DNA of 64,000 bases, taken from NCBI GenBank assembly GCA_022496185.1, contig WTXG01000013.1:62001-126000 (forward strand), read 5' to 3'. This document shows positions 33,782 to 43,144 of this stretch, in pieces. Within the stretch, counting starts at the first letter, position 1; every line of letters starts with the position of its first letter. The notes beneath the pieces are model-generated. The model had not been told where the DNA came from and ran no database searches. It saw only the letters and a list, made by a program, of their open reading frames with translations. The position numbers and the translations under genes were made by a program. Source of the stretch: Multifurca ochricompacta. Its lineage: Eukaryota; Basidiomycota; Agaricomycetes; Russulales; Russulaceae.

Positions 33782-36248
33782 TCTTCGACATCTCAGGCTT
33801 TTTGATAACATTCACCCAGCACGATGTGAACATGTAATGGAGCTCCTAGGCCATGACCCGCGCCTCTCCAAATGGATCCACTCTTTCCTCACAGGACGTT
33901 CTGCCACTCTGTCGTTCAATAACCACATAGGTGATGTGCATGCCCTCCGGATTGGGACCCCACAGGGTTCCCCCCTGTCCCCGATCCTATCAACCCTTTA
34001 CACTAGCCCCCTCATGTCTCAGGCCAAGGACTGGAAAGGGTGCCGGCTATCCATGTACATGGATGACGGCCTCCTTTTCGCATGGTCAGACACCTGGGAG
34101 GGTGTCACCCACTCACTCTCCTCACACTATGCTCTGGCTGTTGACTGGCTCTCCCGCTCGGGCATGGCAGTGGAACCAGACAAGACAGAGTGCCTATTCT
34201 TCTCTCGAGCTCGCACCCGCAACTTGCCCCCTACCAGGCTCTTCCTGGCTGACCCCCCTAGATCTACCTACTACCAGGTCATTCCTGGTTCTACAGTACG
34301 ATACTTAGGCTTTTTTCTTACGAAAAAGCTGGACTGGCGCCCACACGTCGACATCATGTGCAGAAGAGCACGCGCCGCCCTCAAACAACTCAAAGTTCTT
34401 GGGAACACAGAACGCGGACTATCAATGGCCAACTGGCGTCTGGTGGTCAACGCAGTCTGCCTACCAGTTCTGGCCTATGGATCTCAACTTTGGATCCACT
34501 CGCGCCAAGCCGCGATGCTGTTCAAAAAGCTCCAAAGTGTCTGTAATGATATGGTAAAGGTAATCTCTGGGAGCTTCCACACAGCCCCTCGGGAGCCTCT
34601 CCATGAGCTCCTGCGCATCCTTCCTATGCGCCACTATTTGTCGAAACTTGCTGACACTACCTCCCTCCGGTTCATCACCCTCCCACAGGCCTCACAGATC
34701 ACCCAGCGACTTTCTGGCAGTCTGGACAAAACTATACTGGGACCTCTTCCAAAGCACCAGAGATCTGGCCTTAGTACTTATCGCCACACCACTGACCTTG
34801 TGACTCTCTCCAAACGCACTCCACCCACAGTATGCCCGATTGACGTACTTGCACTTGCACCCTGGGAATTTCCCATCTGGGGAGCACAAGTCAGTTTACA
34901 GGGTGTTGCCCCCCCACAATCCCGACGGATCGAGATTGCAGCACTCATTGCTCAACCTCGAACTGATGTGGTCCTTATTCATTCAGCTGTGGCTCTTGGG
35001 AACAAGAACCGTTCTGATCAAAAGGTTGTTGGAGCCTCAGCCTCGACAATTATGGACTCCAGGGGTGAGTGGACAATGAGCTGGTGCAAAGGCACTAGCA
35101 TTGTGCGGGCAGATGTGGAACTATTTGGACTGGCGCAGACCATGCGCTGGACCAAGGACTTCTTCTTTGGGTCCCAACCCAAATCCATTGTCATCACGTC
35201 CCCATCATCCTCTGCAATACTCTCCCTTAAGTCGCGAGACCCTAAGCGTTTTACTGCAGATTTCATCCTATTCCAGAACTCACTGACCTCCTTCATTTCC
35301 TCTTTCCCAGGGACATTGCTCACCTTCATATGGACTCCTGCAATGACGAATTACCGTGCCCAAACTGTCTCTGTTCAGGCTGCTGAACACTGCCGTGCTC
35401 GAACCCCTCTAGATCAGCTTGACGATCATCCCTCCCCTACCAAATGGAGATCCCTCACCCGTCTTCGCGCTTTTGACAACTGGCGCGAGGAATGGCTTCG
35501 AGCCCGAGCGGAACACACCCCAACTCCCAACCACCCCAATCGACGGGATAAACAAGCCTATTCCCTGTCTATTAATGGTCCACCCAACGGCTCAAACCAC
35601 CCCCTCTGGTCCGCCGCAGCTAAACGGCCCCAGGCTGGTTCTACCCCCCTCACGCGTCACACCACGTCCACTGCCCTACGGTTGGCAGTTGGACATGCTT
35701 TCACTGCTGAGTACGCTATACGCTTTAAACCCAAACTAACCCCCTCCTCTAGGACTTGCCCCTGTGATGGTACCACACCTGCTACTACCACCCACATCCT
35801 TTACGACTGCCCTCTCCATCGCGAGAGCCGCATTGCATCAGACATGCACACCTGGTCGGCAACATCAACCCCCCTGATGACCATTTTCAACACCAAGAAC
35901 CACGTGGAAGCCCTGCTCCGCTTCCTCCAAAACTCACGTGCGGCCTTCAAGCCCTACACTGCAATACCACCTCCTGAACCGGATTAGTTCTGGCAATGAA
36001 CCAAAGGACCCCATCTCCCATCGATTTGGTTGGTCTGAACCCACACGGCATTGCAGTCGAACCTTGCCTCACCTAATCAACTCAATTACCTTTACTTTTC
36101 CCTGCGGGGTTTTTTCAACGGGGCGCCGCCCTATTACAATTACAGTAGCTACTAGGGGACCCTTTGTACTAGATAGCCGCGCGACTTAGGCAAAGGCCTT
36201 GCAAGCGCGTCAATGAAACTCGATTCCAAAAAAAAAAAAAAAAAAAAA

Positions 36249-36261
36249 ATGCACGATACAA
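36249..36261 (+). repeat. LINE target-site duplication, 3' copy
   Basis: Second copy of ATGCACGATACAA, immediately after the poly-A. Confidence 0.92.
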
Positions 36262-36796
36262 TGAATGTGCATAGGAACTGAATCGTATTTCACCCCCATA
36301 ATGCATGCGCGCGGGCTCTAACCTTGAGCTGGTATCGTAATTGTTTATACTGGCATTTATGATAACCCAGTTGTAATGAAGCCAATACACATGGACAGCG
36401 CCGGGGAATGGAAAGGAAGAGAAGCTGAGTGAAGGTTTACGGCATTCATTGCATAAACCTGCTTGCGCGAGGAAACGAGAGTGTGATGTGAGAAGGTTAT
36501 GGCTTGGTGTAGAAGGTATGAAATAAGGAAAGGCTGAGAAGAAGACAATGTCAATGTTGAGATACCACTCAATTCCTCTGTGCTTTTGTCCATGTGCGGG
36601 CGCGCGTGTACGGGCGAGGCGACAGCGTATGTGATACCCGGCCCGGTGACCCGTTCCCCCAGCAGTGGGTGGTGTGGTGGATAAGTTGGTCAGTACGGAA
36701 AAGAAATTATTCGCAGTAATTTACTGGTACTGGTAATTTACCGCACTTGATACTTTCACGTGATGTTTTCAATGTAAATTTTATAATTCGAGAAGT
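36262..36796. other. Intergenic, no gene seen
   Basis: Likely the pre-insertion neighbour of the sequence upstream of 27606. Only short frames without recognisable content. Confidence 0.45.
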
Positions 36797-38449
36797 CATT
36801 GTCTAGGGGCTCTCCAAGAGCTTCTGGAGGGTTAGGAGCACCACAGACGTGTCACTTGCGACATGGCGTCGTGGCCCCAGTCCGTTATGGCCTGGAAGGC
36901 CATAACGGCTGCGGGGTCAGATGTGGGGGACGAGGCGCGAGAGGCCATGTTTTGGTTGGGTTGGGAAGAGGGTACCGTCTCCGCAGGTCGAGAGACTGGT
37001 CGAGTGTGAGCAGGTGAGCAGCGGACTCGGGAGACCGAGCGGCTGCTGGCACGAGACGAGGGTTGCGATGGGTAAGGTTGGTACGACGCCGCTCGCGAGT
37101 ATGTGCGAGTCGGGGGGCAGGAACATGTGGGGGAGGGAGGGGTCAGCGACCGCTGGGACGGGGCCTTCTTGCGGCAGGGTGTGCGGTCAGGGTCAGGGAC
37201 GGGAGGGGCCGCAGCGGAGAGTGCGTCCTCAACCTCCTGTTGAGCGCGTGCGAGACGCTCGGTCTTGTACGTGAGGCGCTATTGAGCAACCTCCGCCGAG
37301 ACCTCTTGTCCCACTTGGTTAGTAAGCTCCGAGAGCGTATGCTCTCGGATGTGGGTTCTCTCAAGGAGGGCTGCAGATTCGAGGGATTGACGCACCTCGA
37401 GCCGGACCTGTTCGCGATATTCCTCGCGTTCGGCGGGGATGAACTCAAGTTCCACCTGGGCCCGCGCCGCGTCGGCAAAGGAGACGCGCATGTTGCGTAC
37501 CACCCTATCGTAGTAGGTTTCTGGGGCCCCATCGGACATGAGATCGCCGCGTGTGCTGAGGGCGGTGGCGAGTTGGTCCACCATCATGTGAAGATGCTGG
37601 CCCTCAGTGGAGGGCCATGGGACAGACTCTGCAAATGAAAGTATGGTTCTGCGGGGAAGCCGAGCAGGCACCACATAGGGTGGCCACGGGGGCCAACCGA
37701 GTCCACGAGGCCGGCGTGAGGCCAACGGGGTCAACACTGTCTGGGGTGTCTTCAAGCAATCCCATGTCAAGGGCCGCAGCCACTATCGTGGCGGCAATGG
37801 TGAGTTGGTCGGCACTGATGCCGAGGTCTCCGTTGCGATGTGGGTGCAGGTCATCGCCAAGGTAGTACAGGGAGTACCCTGTAGAACCGTCGGAGAGCTC
37901 CGCGAGGATCTGGTGCCGTGCTCGGGCGAGTACATTGTACGCCTGCTCGCCAGCGGCGTCGGTGAGGGGAGAGAGTACGGTGTCTGCGATACCGATGGCA
38001 TCGTAAAGTAGGGGTTGGGCGATGGTCGCGTTGGCATCGTTGTCCAGGGTGCCAGGTGCCAGGCCGAGAGGGTTGATGGCCGAGAGGACAGCCTGGAAAC
38101 TAGGCGGAGCAGGAGAGACCTCCGAGTATGCGGGTGGGAGAGGGACATAGGGTGAGCCCGGAGGGGCAATGATTTCGACAGAGGGGGTCGATTTTGCCGA
38201 GGAGGATGGGACGGAGATTGGGTTGTGAGCCGCACCTCCGTTGTTGCCGCTAGTATACGGCTCGCGAGTTGTGTAAGTGTTTGTTGTGCGGTGGGCAGTT
38301 GGTAGGCCACAATGAAGACAGTATATTAGTGCTATCCAGTTCAAGAACGCAACGACCGATGCGAGCGAACACAAGTGGTGGTACGAGAACAAGGATTTAG
38401 CATCTTCGAAACAGATTGATATGGGAATAAACCAACCTGATTCATTCAA
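36797..38449 (-). pseudogene. Diverged LINE ORF1 relic (second family)
   Basis: Minus-strand frames 38449-37604 and 37770-37279 follow the LINE ORF1 at 27778 in order: SDGSTGYSLYYLGDDLHPHR matches SDSIVGYAYYYLAEPLTFHH; DPVGLTPASWTRLAP matches TYAGLTPQSWSRLAR; GQHLHMMVDQLATAL and APETYYDRVV match QHIHMMLDQAAAL and APETYYDLMV. Coding is GC-rich compared with the active-type LINE, the two frames overlap out of phase, and no zinc knuckles or ORF2 follow. The end near 36800-36845 shares about 45 bp with 9719-9763. Confidence 0.7.
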
Positions 38450-38872
38450 TCTGAGACCTGCAAACAGATCAATGCTTTCTTTCTTTAAATCTACTCTACG
38501 CTACGGCAAGTCACTTCACCCTCTGCTTTCTAGTAAGGTGAACTAGTAAATAGAGTCTTATTATCTTATACCCACCACCTGATCAAACGAAGATGTGGCT
38601 TTCCACGCTTATTTTTGGCCAGCGGAAAGGTAAATCACCCCGGTAAACTACGACAAAAATGAAACGTAGGTTCACACAACCTTAATCTATTCCATTTCAG
38701 TGAATTTATGATCGATTTGGAATCGCGGGACGTATAACACAGCTACCACCGTTCATTCACCAGGCTTCAAGGTATAACAAACTCGACAACCTGTGACCTT
38801 TCCCCTCCTACCCATTCCTACTCCTATCAATGTGAAGTCTTGACGTGATTAGGCGCATTCCTGGATTATAAT
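38450..38872. other. Intergenic, no gene seen
   Basis: AT-rich, short frames only; 3' flank of the small secreted-protein gene. Confidence 0.45.
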
Positions 38873-39088
38873 TTAGCGCGAATTGGAGCGGACATGCCTT
38901 GGGCTACATACACTGGCAAAGCCATTCCATCTGCAGTCCAGACGCCCACAGCATGGCATCTCATCATTACACCAATCACCGCGTTCACCGCAGTCGACTT
39001 CCGAGCGCACTGGAACTCGTTGGGGGCACACTGCTGCGTATGTAGCAGCAGGGAGCGCAATGAGGATAGCAAGAATAGAGAAACGCAT
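38873..39088 (-). CDS. Small secreted cysteine-rich protein, knottin-like, 71 aa
   Basis: Intronless 71-residue frame. The N-terminus is a clear signal peptide (Met-Arg, then an Ile/Leu/Ala core, probable cut after TYAA near residue 19). The mature part of about 52 residues has seven Cys: VCPQ, then C-x6-C-x5-CC-x4-C and a last Cys after about eight residues (CGERGDWC, PCCG, LDC, SVC). The C/C/CC/C/C spacing is that of an inhibitor-cystine-knot fold, common in small secreted proteins of mushrooms. Function unknown: effector, enzyme inhibitor or antimicrobial are all possible and the sequence does not decide. It sits alone between retroelement relics. Confidence 0.65.
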   Translation of the reverse strand: MRFSILAILIALPAATYAAVCPQRVPVRSEVDCGERGDWCNDEMPCCGRLDCRWNGFASVCSPRHVRSNSR

Positions 39089-39152
39089 GATTGTTTACAC
39101 AGGTGTCGAGAGAGGTTCGTTTGTGATGGTACCACTTCCCTTAGTCTACTGT

Positions 39153-39163
39153 GTCTCTTATAT
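39153..39163 (-). promoter_or_regulatory. TATA box of the small secreted-protein gene
   Basis: ATATATAAG on the minus strand about 70 bp upstream of the ATG at 39088. Confidence 0.45.
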
Positions 39164-39169
39164 ATTATT

Positions 39170-39749
39170 GCAGAGTCACGTTCATCATGCATGACACTAT
39201 AACTGACTAGTTTCGAACCATCAACGGGATTCACAGACAGGTCCAATGGAGCGAGCCTGCCCGCTTCCTGGAACCAGGTTTGACCACCCATGGCACGCGA
39301 CCGCGCATGAATCGCATCCCGATTAATGGAGCATTCTCATTGACGTACTTGATTAAAGGGAGTGTCCATGAATTACAATGCTAGAGGTGCGAGATTCGGT
39401 TAAGCTAGGAGCTGTCAATGCTTAAACGTCGTCTAAGATGTCAACTGTGGATGGAAACTACCTGCACATATATTTGGGGTGATGTGCCGCTGTCTAAATG
39501 AATGGAGCTAGGGTAGATACGGGATAGATGATGATTCAAGATCAGAAAATCCATATGAACGTGGATCCGGGAATGGACTCGAAATGCCATCCGCTGTGTG
39601 TGCCATAGGGTCAGTGAGGCCGTATCATTATCACATATTTCCATTTCTGTGAAAGCTGAAGAAGTGTCAGTGCAACTAGTGAAATTTTTAGACTACCCGT
39701 GATCCCCGGAGCGCTCAGCCTTAGCGGGTCCCGTCCAATCATGTTTGCG
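39170..39749. other. Intergenic, no gene seen
   Basis: Upstream flank of the secreted-protein gene; no supported features. Confidence 0.4.
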
Positions 39750-39830
39750 TTTTTTTTTTTTTTTTTGAATCAAGTTTCATTGATGAGCTTGCAAGGCCGT
39801 GCCTAAGTCGCGCGGCTATCTAGTACAAAC
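39750..39830 (-). mobile_element. 5'-truncated LINE tail
   Basis: Read on the minus strand this matches the last 65 bp of the full LINE (TACTAGATAGCCGCGCGACT, then TTAGGC ... GGCCTTGCAAGC ... ATGAAACT) followed by a 17-base A-run. A severely truncated copy of the same family in opposite orientation. Confidence 0.8.
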
Positions 39831-40043
39831 ATCAGGAAACATGACATATTGCTAGATTGACTAGTGCTAGCCATTCTAGCCATTCTAGCAATCTGGATTC
39901 TCCATTAGCTCTAGCAGACTTGTCTCAATGCTAAGAGCTACTTTTCAAATCTAGAGCTAGTTCTCTTACCTTTTCTGGATTCACTTTTATTTATTTCTTA
40001 CACCAATTTTCACATTAAAAAAACCAATGTATTATAATATCTA

Positions 40044-40338
40044 TGTTGACACAGGATGTGTCTGGAGATGCTTCAGGCATCTAAGGTTCGCTTCAGCTGT
40101 AGATTAGATTAGATTAGATTTGGGAGTTTCAGACTTTTTATGATATCTTTATTACATTCTTTCTCATCTTACTCAGCTGATTAGTGATGGACTTAGTAAT
40201 GCACAGTAAGCACATGATTTCCTTTGGCCAATGGCCTTTATCCCTCTTTGTTTATTGTCTGGTATGAAGAATCAGGCATGGTGCAGACTGTACTTTAGAT
40301 GCTACTTTACTACTCTATCTCACCTTGTTTGTGTAGAG
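40044..40338 (+). repeat. Relic LTR related to copia-2, split by copia-1
   Basis: Starts TGTTGACACAGGATG. Aligns in blocks to the reverse complement of the copia-2 LTRs (GTGCTTCAGGCATCTA-like, AGATTAGATTAGAT, GGCCAATGGCCTTT). It is interrupted after GTAGAG by copia-1 and probably resumes at 57614. Strongly diverged. Confidence 0.5.
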
Positions 40339-40343
40339 TGTAA

Positions 40344-40649
40344 TGTAGTGAGCTATAAATGTGTAGCTCAGTCTTTGGGATAGAAAGGCTATATGATTTG
40401 TTAATACCTATAAATGTGTAGCTACATAAATGAATCAGTAAAAGGATAATGTAGCTGTAACACAGAGAGTACTGACCTCAGTCTTTGGGATAGAAAGACT
40501 GAGGTTTCTGACTATGCTACTGAGTCTTTATGATAAAGGAAAATTGCACGACCCGCATGCTCTGAATATTGCGTTGATACGGTAGTGATCGGACTCAGGC
40601 CGCCATCTCCAGTATCAATTGACTGCGTGCTATGGCTGCACTTCCAACA
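40344..40649 (-). repeat. copia-1 3' LTR
   Basis: 306 bp, TG...CA. Contains two copies of CAGTCTTTGGGATAGAAAG and two of TATAAATGTGTAGCT. Differs from the other LTR at nine positions, eight of them CpG transitions. Confidence 0.92.
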
Positions 40650-40656
40650 CGCCCCC

Positions 40657-41866
40657 TTAGCCTGCACACTGAACTCCCATCGCCTCTACGAACTTCTCGT
40701 GTTTCTCGTGGACAAGGCCCTTTGTTAACACGTTGGCAAGTTGCTCTTCCGTTGGCACATATTTCAATTCAATGACTTGGTTTTTGCACATGTGCCTCAA
40801 GAAGTGATGCCTTATCTCGATGTGTTTGGTGCGATCGTGGAACTCAGGGTTTTGGGCAACTGGGCAATGGATATTGCAGATTGATTGTCCATGCAGAGGG
40901 TTGTTGGTGAGTCACTTTTCTGGTGGATCTCAGCTAGTAACCGATGTAACCAGACAGCTTCTTTTGCAGCATGGGCTCCAGCAATATACTCAGCTTCAGT
41001 GCTCGATAGCGCAATGGATGGTTGCTTCTTAGAGCTCCAGCTGATCGCTCCTCCAGCAAGTAGGAAAACGAAACCCGATGTGGACTTCCGATTGTTCATG
41101 TCACTGGCCCAGTCAGCGTCAACATAGCCGTACAGCTCAGTTCCCTTAGGTGTATCACATTTGAAGACAAGCTTTGCACCACTCATAGCTCTAAGGTAAC
41201 GGAAAGCGTGGTTTAGGGCTTGCTGATGTTCTTCCCCAGGGTTCGCAGCATGCCTCCCGAGCACTGCAATAGTGTATGCTAGGTCAGGATGGGTGCTGAG
41301 CATAGGGTACATCAAGGTGCTGATTGCTTGCTGGTATCTTTTGACGTCAACTGTTGGTGAGTCGAGTTTCCTTAGATGCTCGTTTGCAAGGGTGGGGGTG
41401 CTAATGGGTCACACGTCGGATTTGCCAAAACACATCAAGATTTCTTCAATGTATTTTTCTTGGGAGAGCGCCATCCATCCAGCCTTGCAGTCGCGTGTGA
41501 TGTGCATCCCAAGAATCCAGGTGATTTTGCCCAGGTTGGTCATCTCATAGGCATTTCCGAGTGCCTCTTTGTCTTCATTGATCTCCTTTAGGTCCTTCGA
41601 CACCATGGTGATGTTGTCAATGTAGAGAGCAATGATAGAGGACTTTGCATTTCTGTGGCGGATGAAAACTGCATGGTCGGCTTCGGTGCATTGGTATCCT
41701 ATGTTTTCAAGCTTAGCTCTGATGTCTTGATACCAGACGCAGCTGCCTTGCTTCATTCCATAGACTGCCTTGATAAGTCAGAGTACCATCCCCTCGGGAA
41801 CGTCAAAACCGGGAGGTGGCTCCATGTAAATTTCTTCCTTTAGTTCACCATTCAGGTATGCTGACT
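40657..41866 (-). pseudogene. copia-1 reverse transcriptase C-terminal part and RNase H
   Basis: Continues the split reverse transcriptase with KSAYLNGELKEEIYMEPPPG. TGA codons interrupt at VPEGMVL/LIKAVYGMKQ (about 41780) and after GKSDV (about 41410). The catalytic YVDD reads YIDN (about 41625). RNase H with ELYGYVDADWASD, TSGFVFLL and STEAEYIAG is intact to about 40850, where a frameshift displaces the C-terminus (HIEIRHHFLRHM, then ANVLTKGL, ending TAA at 40657-40659). Confidence 0.85.
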
Positions 41867-41871
41867 TCACA

Positions 41872-43115
41872 TGTCACAGCCAGGTATCTGCTGTGTCAGG
41901 TCGCGTTTTCAAGACTCAAAAGCCCTCTCGATGTGGGGTGTGTTCAAGATTCAAAGTCTAATGCAGAAGACCTAGTCTGGGTTCAAGTTTCAAGTGCCCA
42001 CGACGTTGTGGAGGGGGCGCGTGCAGGAAACGAAGTCAGGAGTAGTGGCAATCAGCCCTACTAAAGCTACTAGGGGGAAGGCTCCTCAAGCTGCAACTTG
42101 GGGAGTTCAAGTGGATCGTTGTGAAGTCAAATATGCCTGTATTAGATACAAGAGAACAGACTTAAGGTCTGTCTCTACAATCTAAGTAGTTTAAATACAG
42201 CTTTGAGAAGGCACATCAAAGAGGGCACATCAGAAGATCTAAACTAAATAGAAGGTTCTAATAAGTATCCCTGGTAGTCATGGACTCCAGGGGTTATGTT
42301 ACGAACCCCATCGCTTCCCATATTCTTTTTCTTGCCCAACGATAACCCCTCTCTGCCGCCTACGCTTCACTACCAGATCACGTCTCCATCGTGGGATCCA
42401 TCACATGCCCTTCGTCCATCCCCGTGACTCGTTTGCTTGTTCATGTTTACCTATTTGCTTCTTCGCTTATCGCTTATCTCCTTATCATACGATCGGACAT
42501 TTACTTAATCCCCTATCAGTAGAAGCCAGGCTTTACGCCCTCCGCTTTCAGATATTTGGGCCCACTTGACTCCGTACCCTTATCTCGTAGACGCCCACTG
42601 CCTTACGTATATAAGTCCGCTATAGCTACCCGGTAGACCTTAGACTCGACTTATTGAATACATCAGTGCTAGTCTTCTGGACTTGTCCTCTTGAAACATC
42701 TGTCTGTCTCAAGTGCTTCTGGCACTTCCCACTTACCATCGTCTTAGAGTACAGCCTCTTTGACTTTGACTCATCACACTTCACTCCAAGAGACCTTATT
42801 GGTTTCTTATCCGAACCCCTGTATCACGCTGTCACACAAGTTGTGTGGAACGTCCCGCACTGGACGTAACAGGTTATGCCCTGGAGTGAGATAGAATAGG
42901 ATCAGAACTTAAAGGAGGGGTTGTGCCCTCAGCAAGGAAAATAAAATAAAGGAATAGGGAATAAAGATCAGAGCGTGTGCGACATACCTGTCACACCCAT
43001 GTCACAAGTCATTACGAGTGGTCACGTGAATCGAAAACGCGCGGCTCGCACGCAACACAAGCAAACGTCACGTTCTCGTCACATACAATGTCACAAATCT
43101 TCGCAAACCGTCACA
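41872..43115 (-). repeat. gypsy-1 3' LTR (interrupted)
   Basis: TGTCACAGCC...CCGTCACA. Identical in length to the 5' LTR after removing 42297-42871 and one TSD. 14 differences from it, all at CpG. Confidence 0.95.
42297..42871 (+). mobile_element. Solo LTR (gypsy-2-related) in gypsy-1 3' LTR
   Basis: 575 bp from TGTTACGAACCCC to GGACGTAACA, with 7-bp inverted ends and duplication GGTTA on both sides (42292-42296, 42872-42876). The uninterrupted target is visible in the other LTR near 50590. Similar to the LTR at 59407-60002. Contains GTATATAAG near 42606 as a TATA box. Confidence 0.93.
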
Positions 43116-43144
43116 TCACCCCTTCTGTAGTGTCCAGCTTGGCC

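Larger units (their letters stand above)
31016..35987 (+). pseudogene. LINE ORF2: APE endonuclease, reverse transcriptase, RNase H-like
   Basis: ATG at 31016 (LDISILSVNMRR) leads into the endonuclease; the frame resumes correctly after removal of the solo LTR (31557 onward). Endonuclease motifs: VVQEPW, MGDFNLHNPLW, TLDLVW, SDHAGIR, with frame changes near 31840 and 32000. Reverse transcriptase from about 32860: KPDKPDYTAPKAYRPISLL, then the hAT insertion at 33282, then GTPQGSPLSPIL and the catalytic YMDD (about 34060). After a thumb region comes an RNase H-like stretch (about 34970-35380) with few recognisable acidic residues, and a CPCDG...HILYDCPLHR Cys/His motif near 35760. The long frame begins inside MITE sequence at 33753, so its apparent start is an artefact. 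Confidence 0.85.
27619..36248 (+). mobile_element. Full-length LINE (non-LTR retrotransposon), inactive
   Basis: Bounded by a 13-bp target duplication (27606-27618 and 36249-36261) and ending in an A-run of about 23. Encodes a gag-like ORF1 with three zinc knuckles, a middle frame, and an ORF2 with apurinic endonuclease, reverse transcriptase, an RNase H-like region and a terminal Cys/His motif. This resembles the Tad-like/APE clade of fungal LINEs. Two later insertions lie inside: a solo LTR (31059-31543) and a hAT-type MITE (33282-33781). Without them the element is about 7.6 kb. Frameshifts in both ORFs show it is dead. Confidence 0.92.

Noticed and set aside
33753..33790. Start codon of the long RT frame at 33753
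   Set aside because: The first residues come from the hAT MITE end; the real RT frame enters from upstream of 33274.
36799..37638. Plus-strand frames of 117 and 191 codons rich in Gly/Arg
   Set aside because: They are the antisense of the GC-rich ORF1 relic, which has real similarity to the LINE ORF1 on the minus strand.
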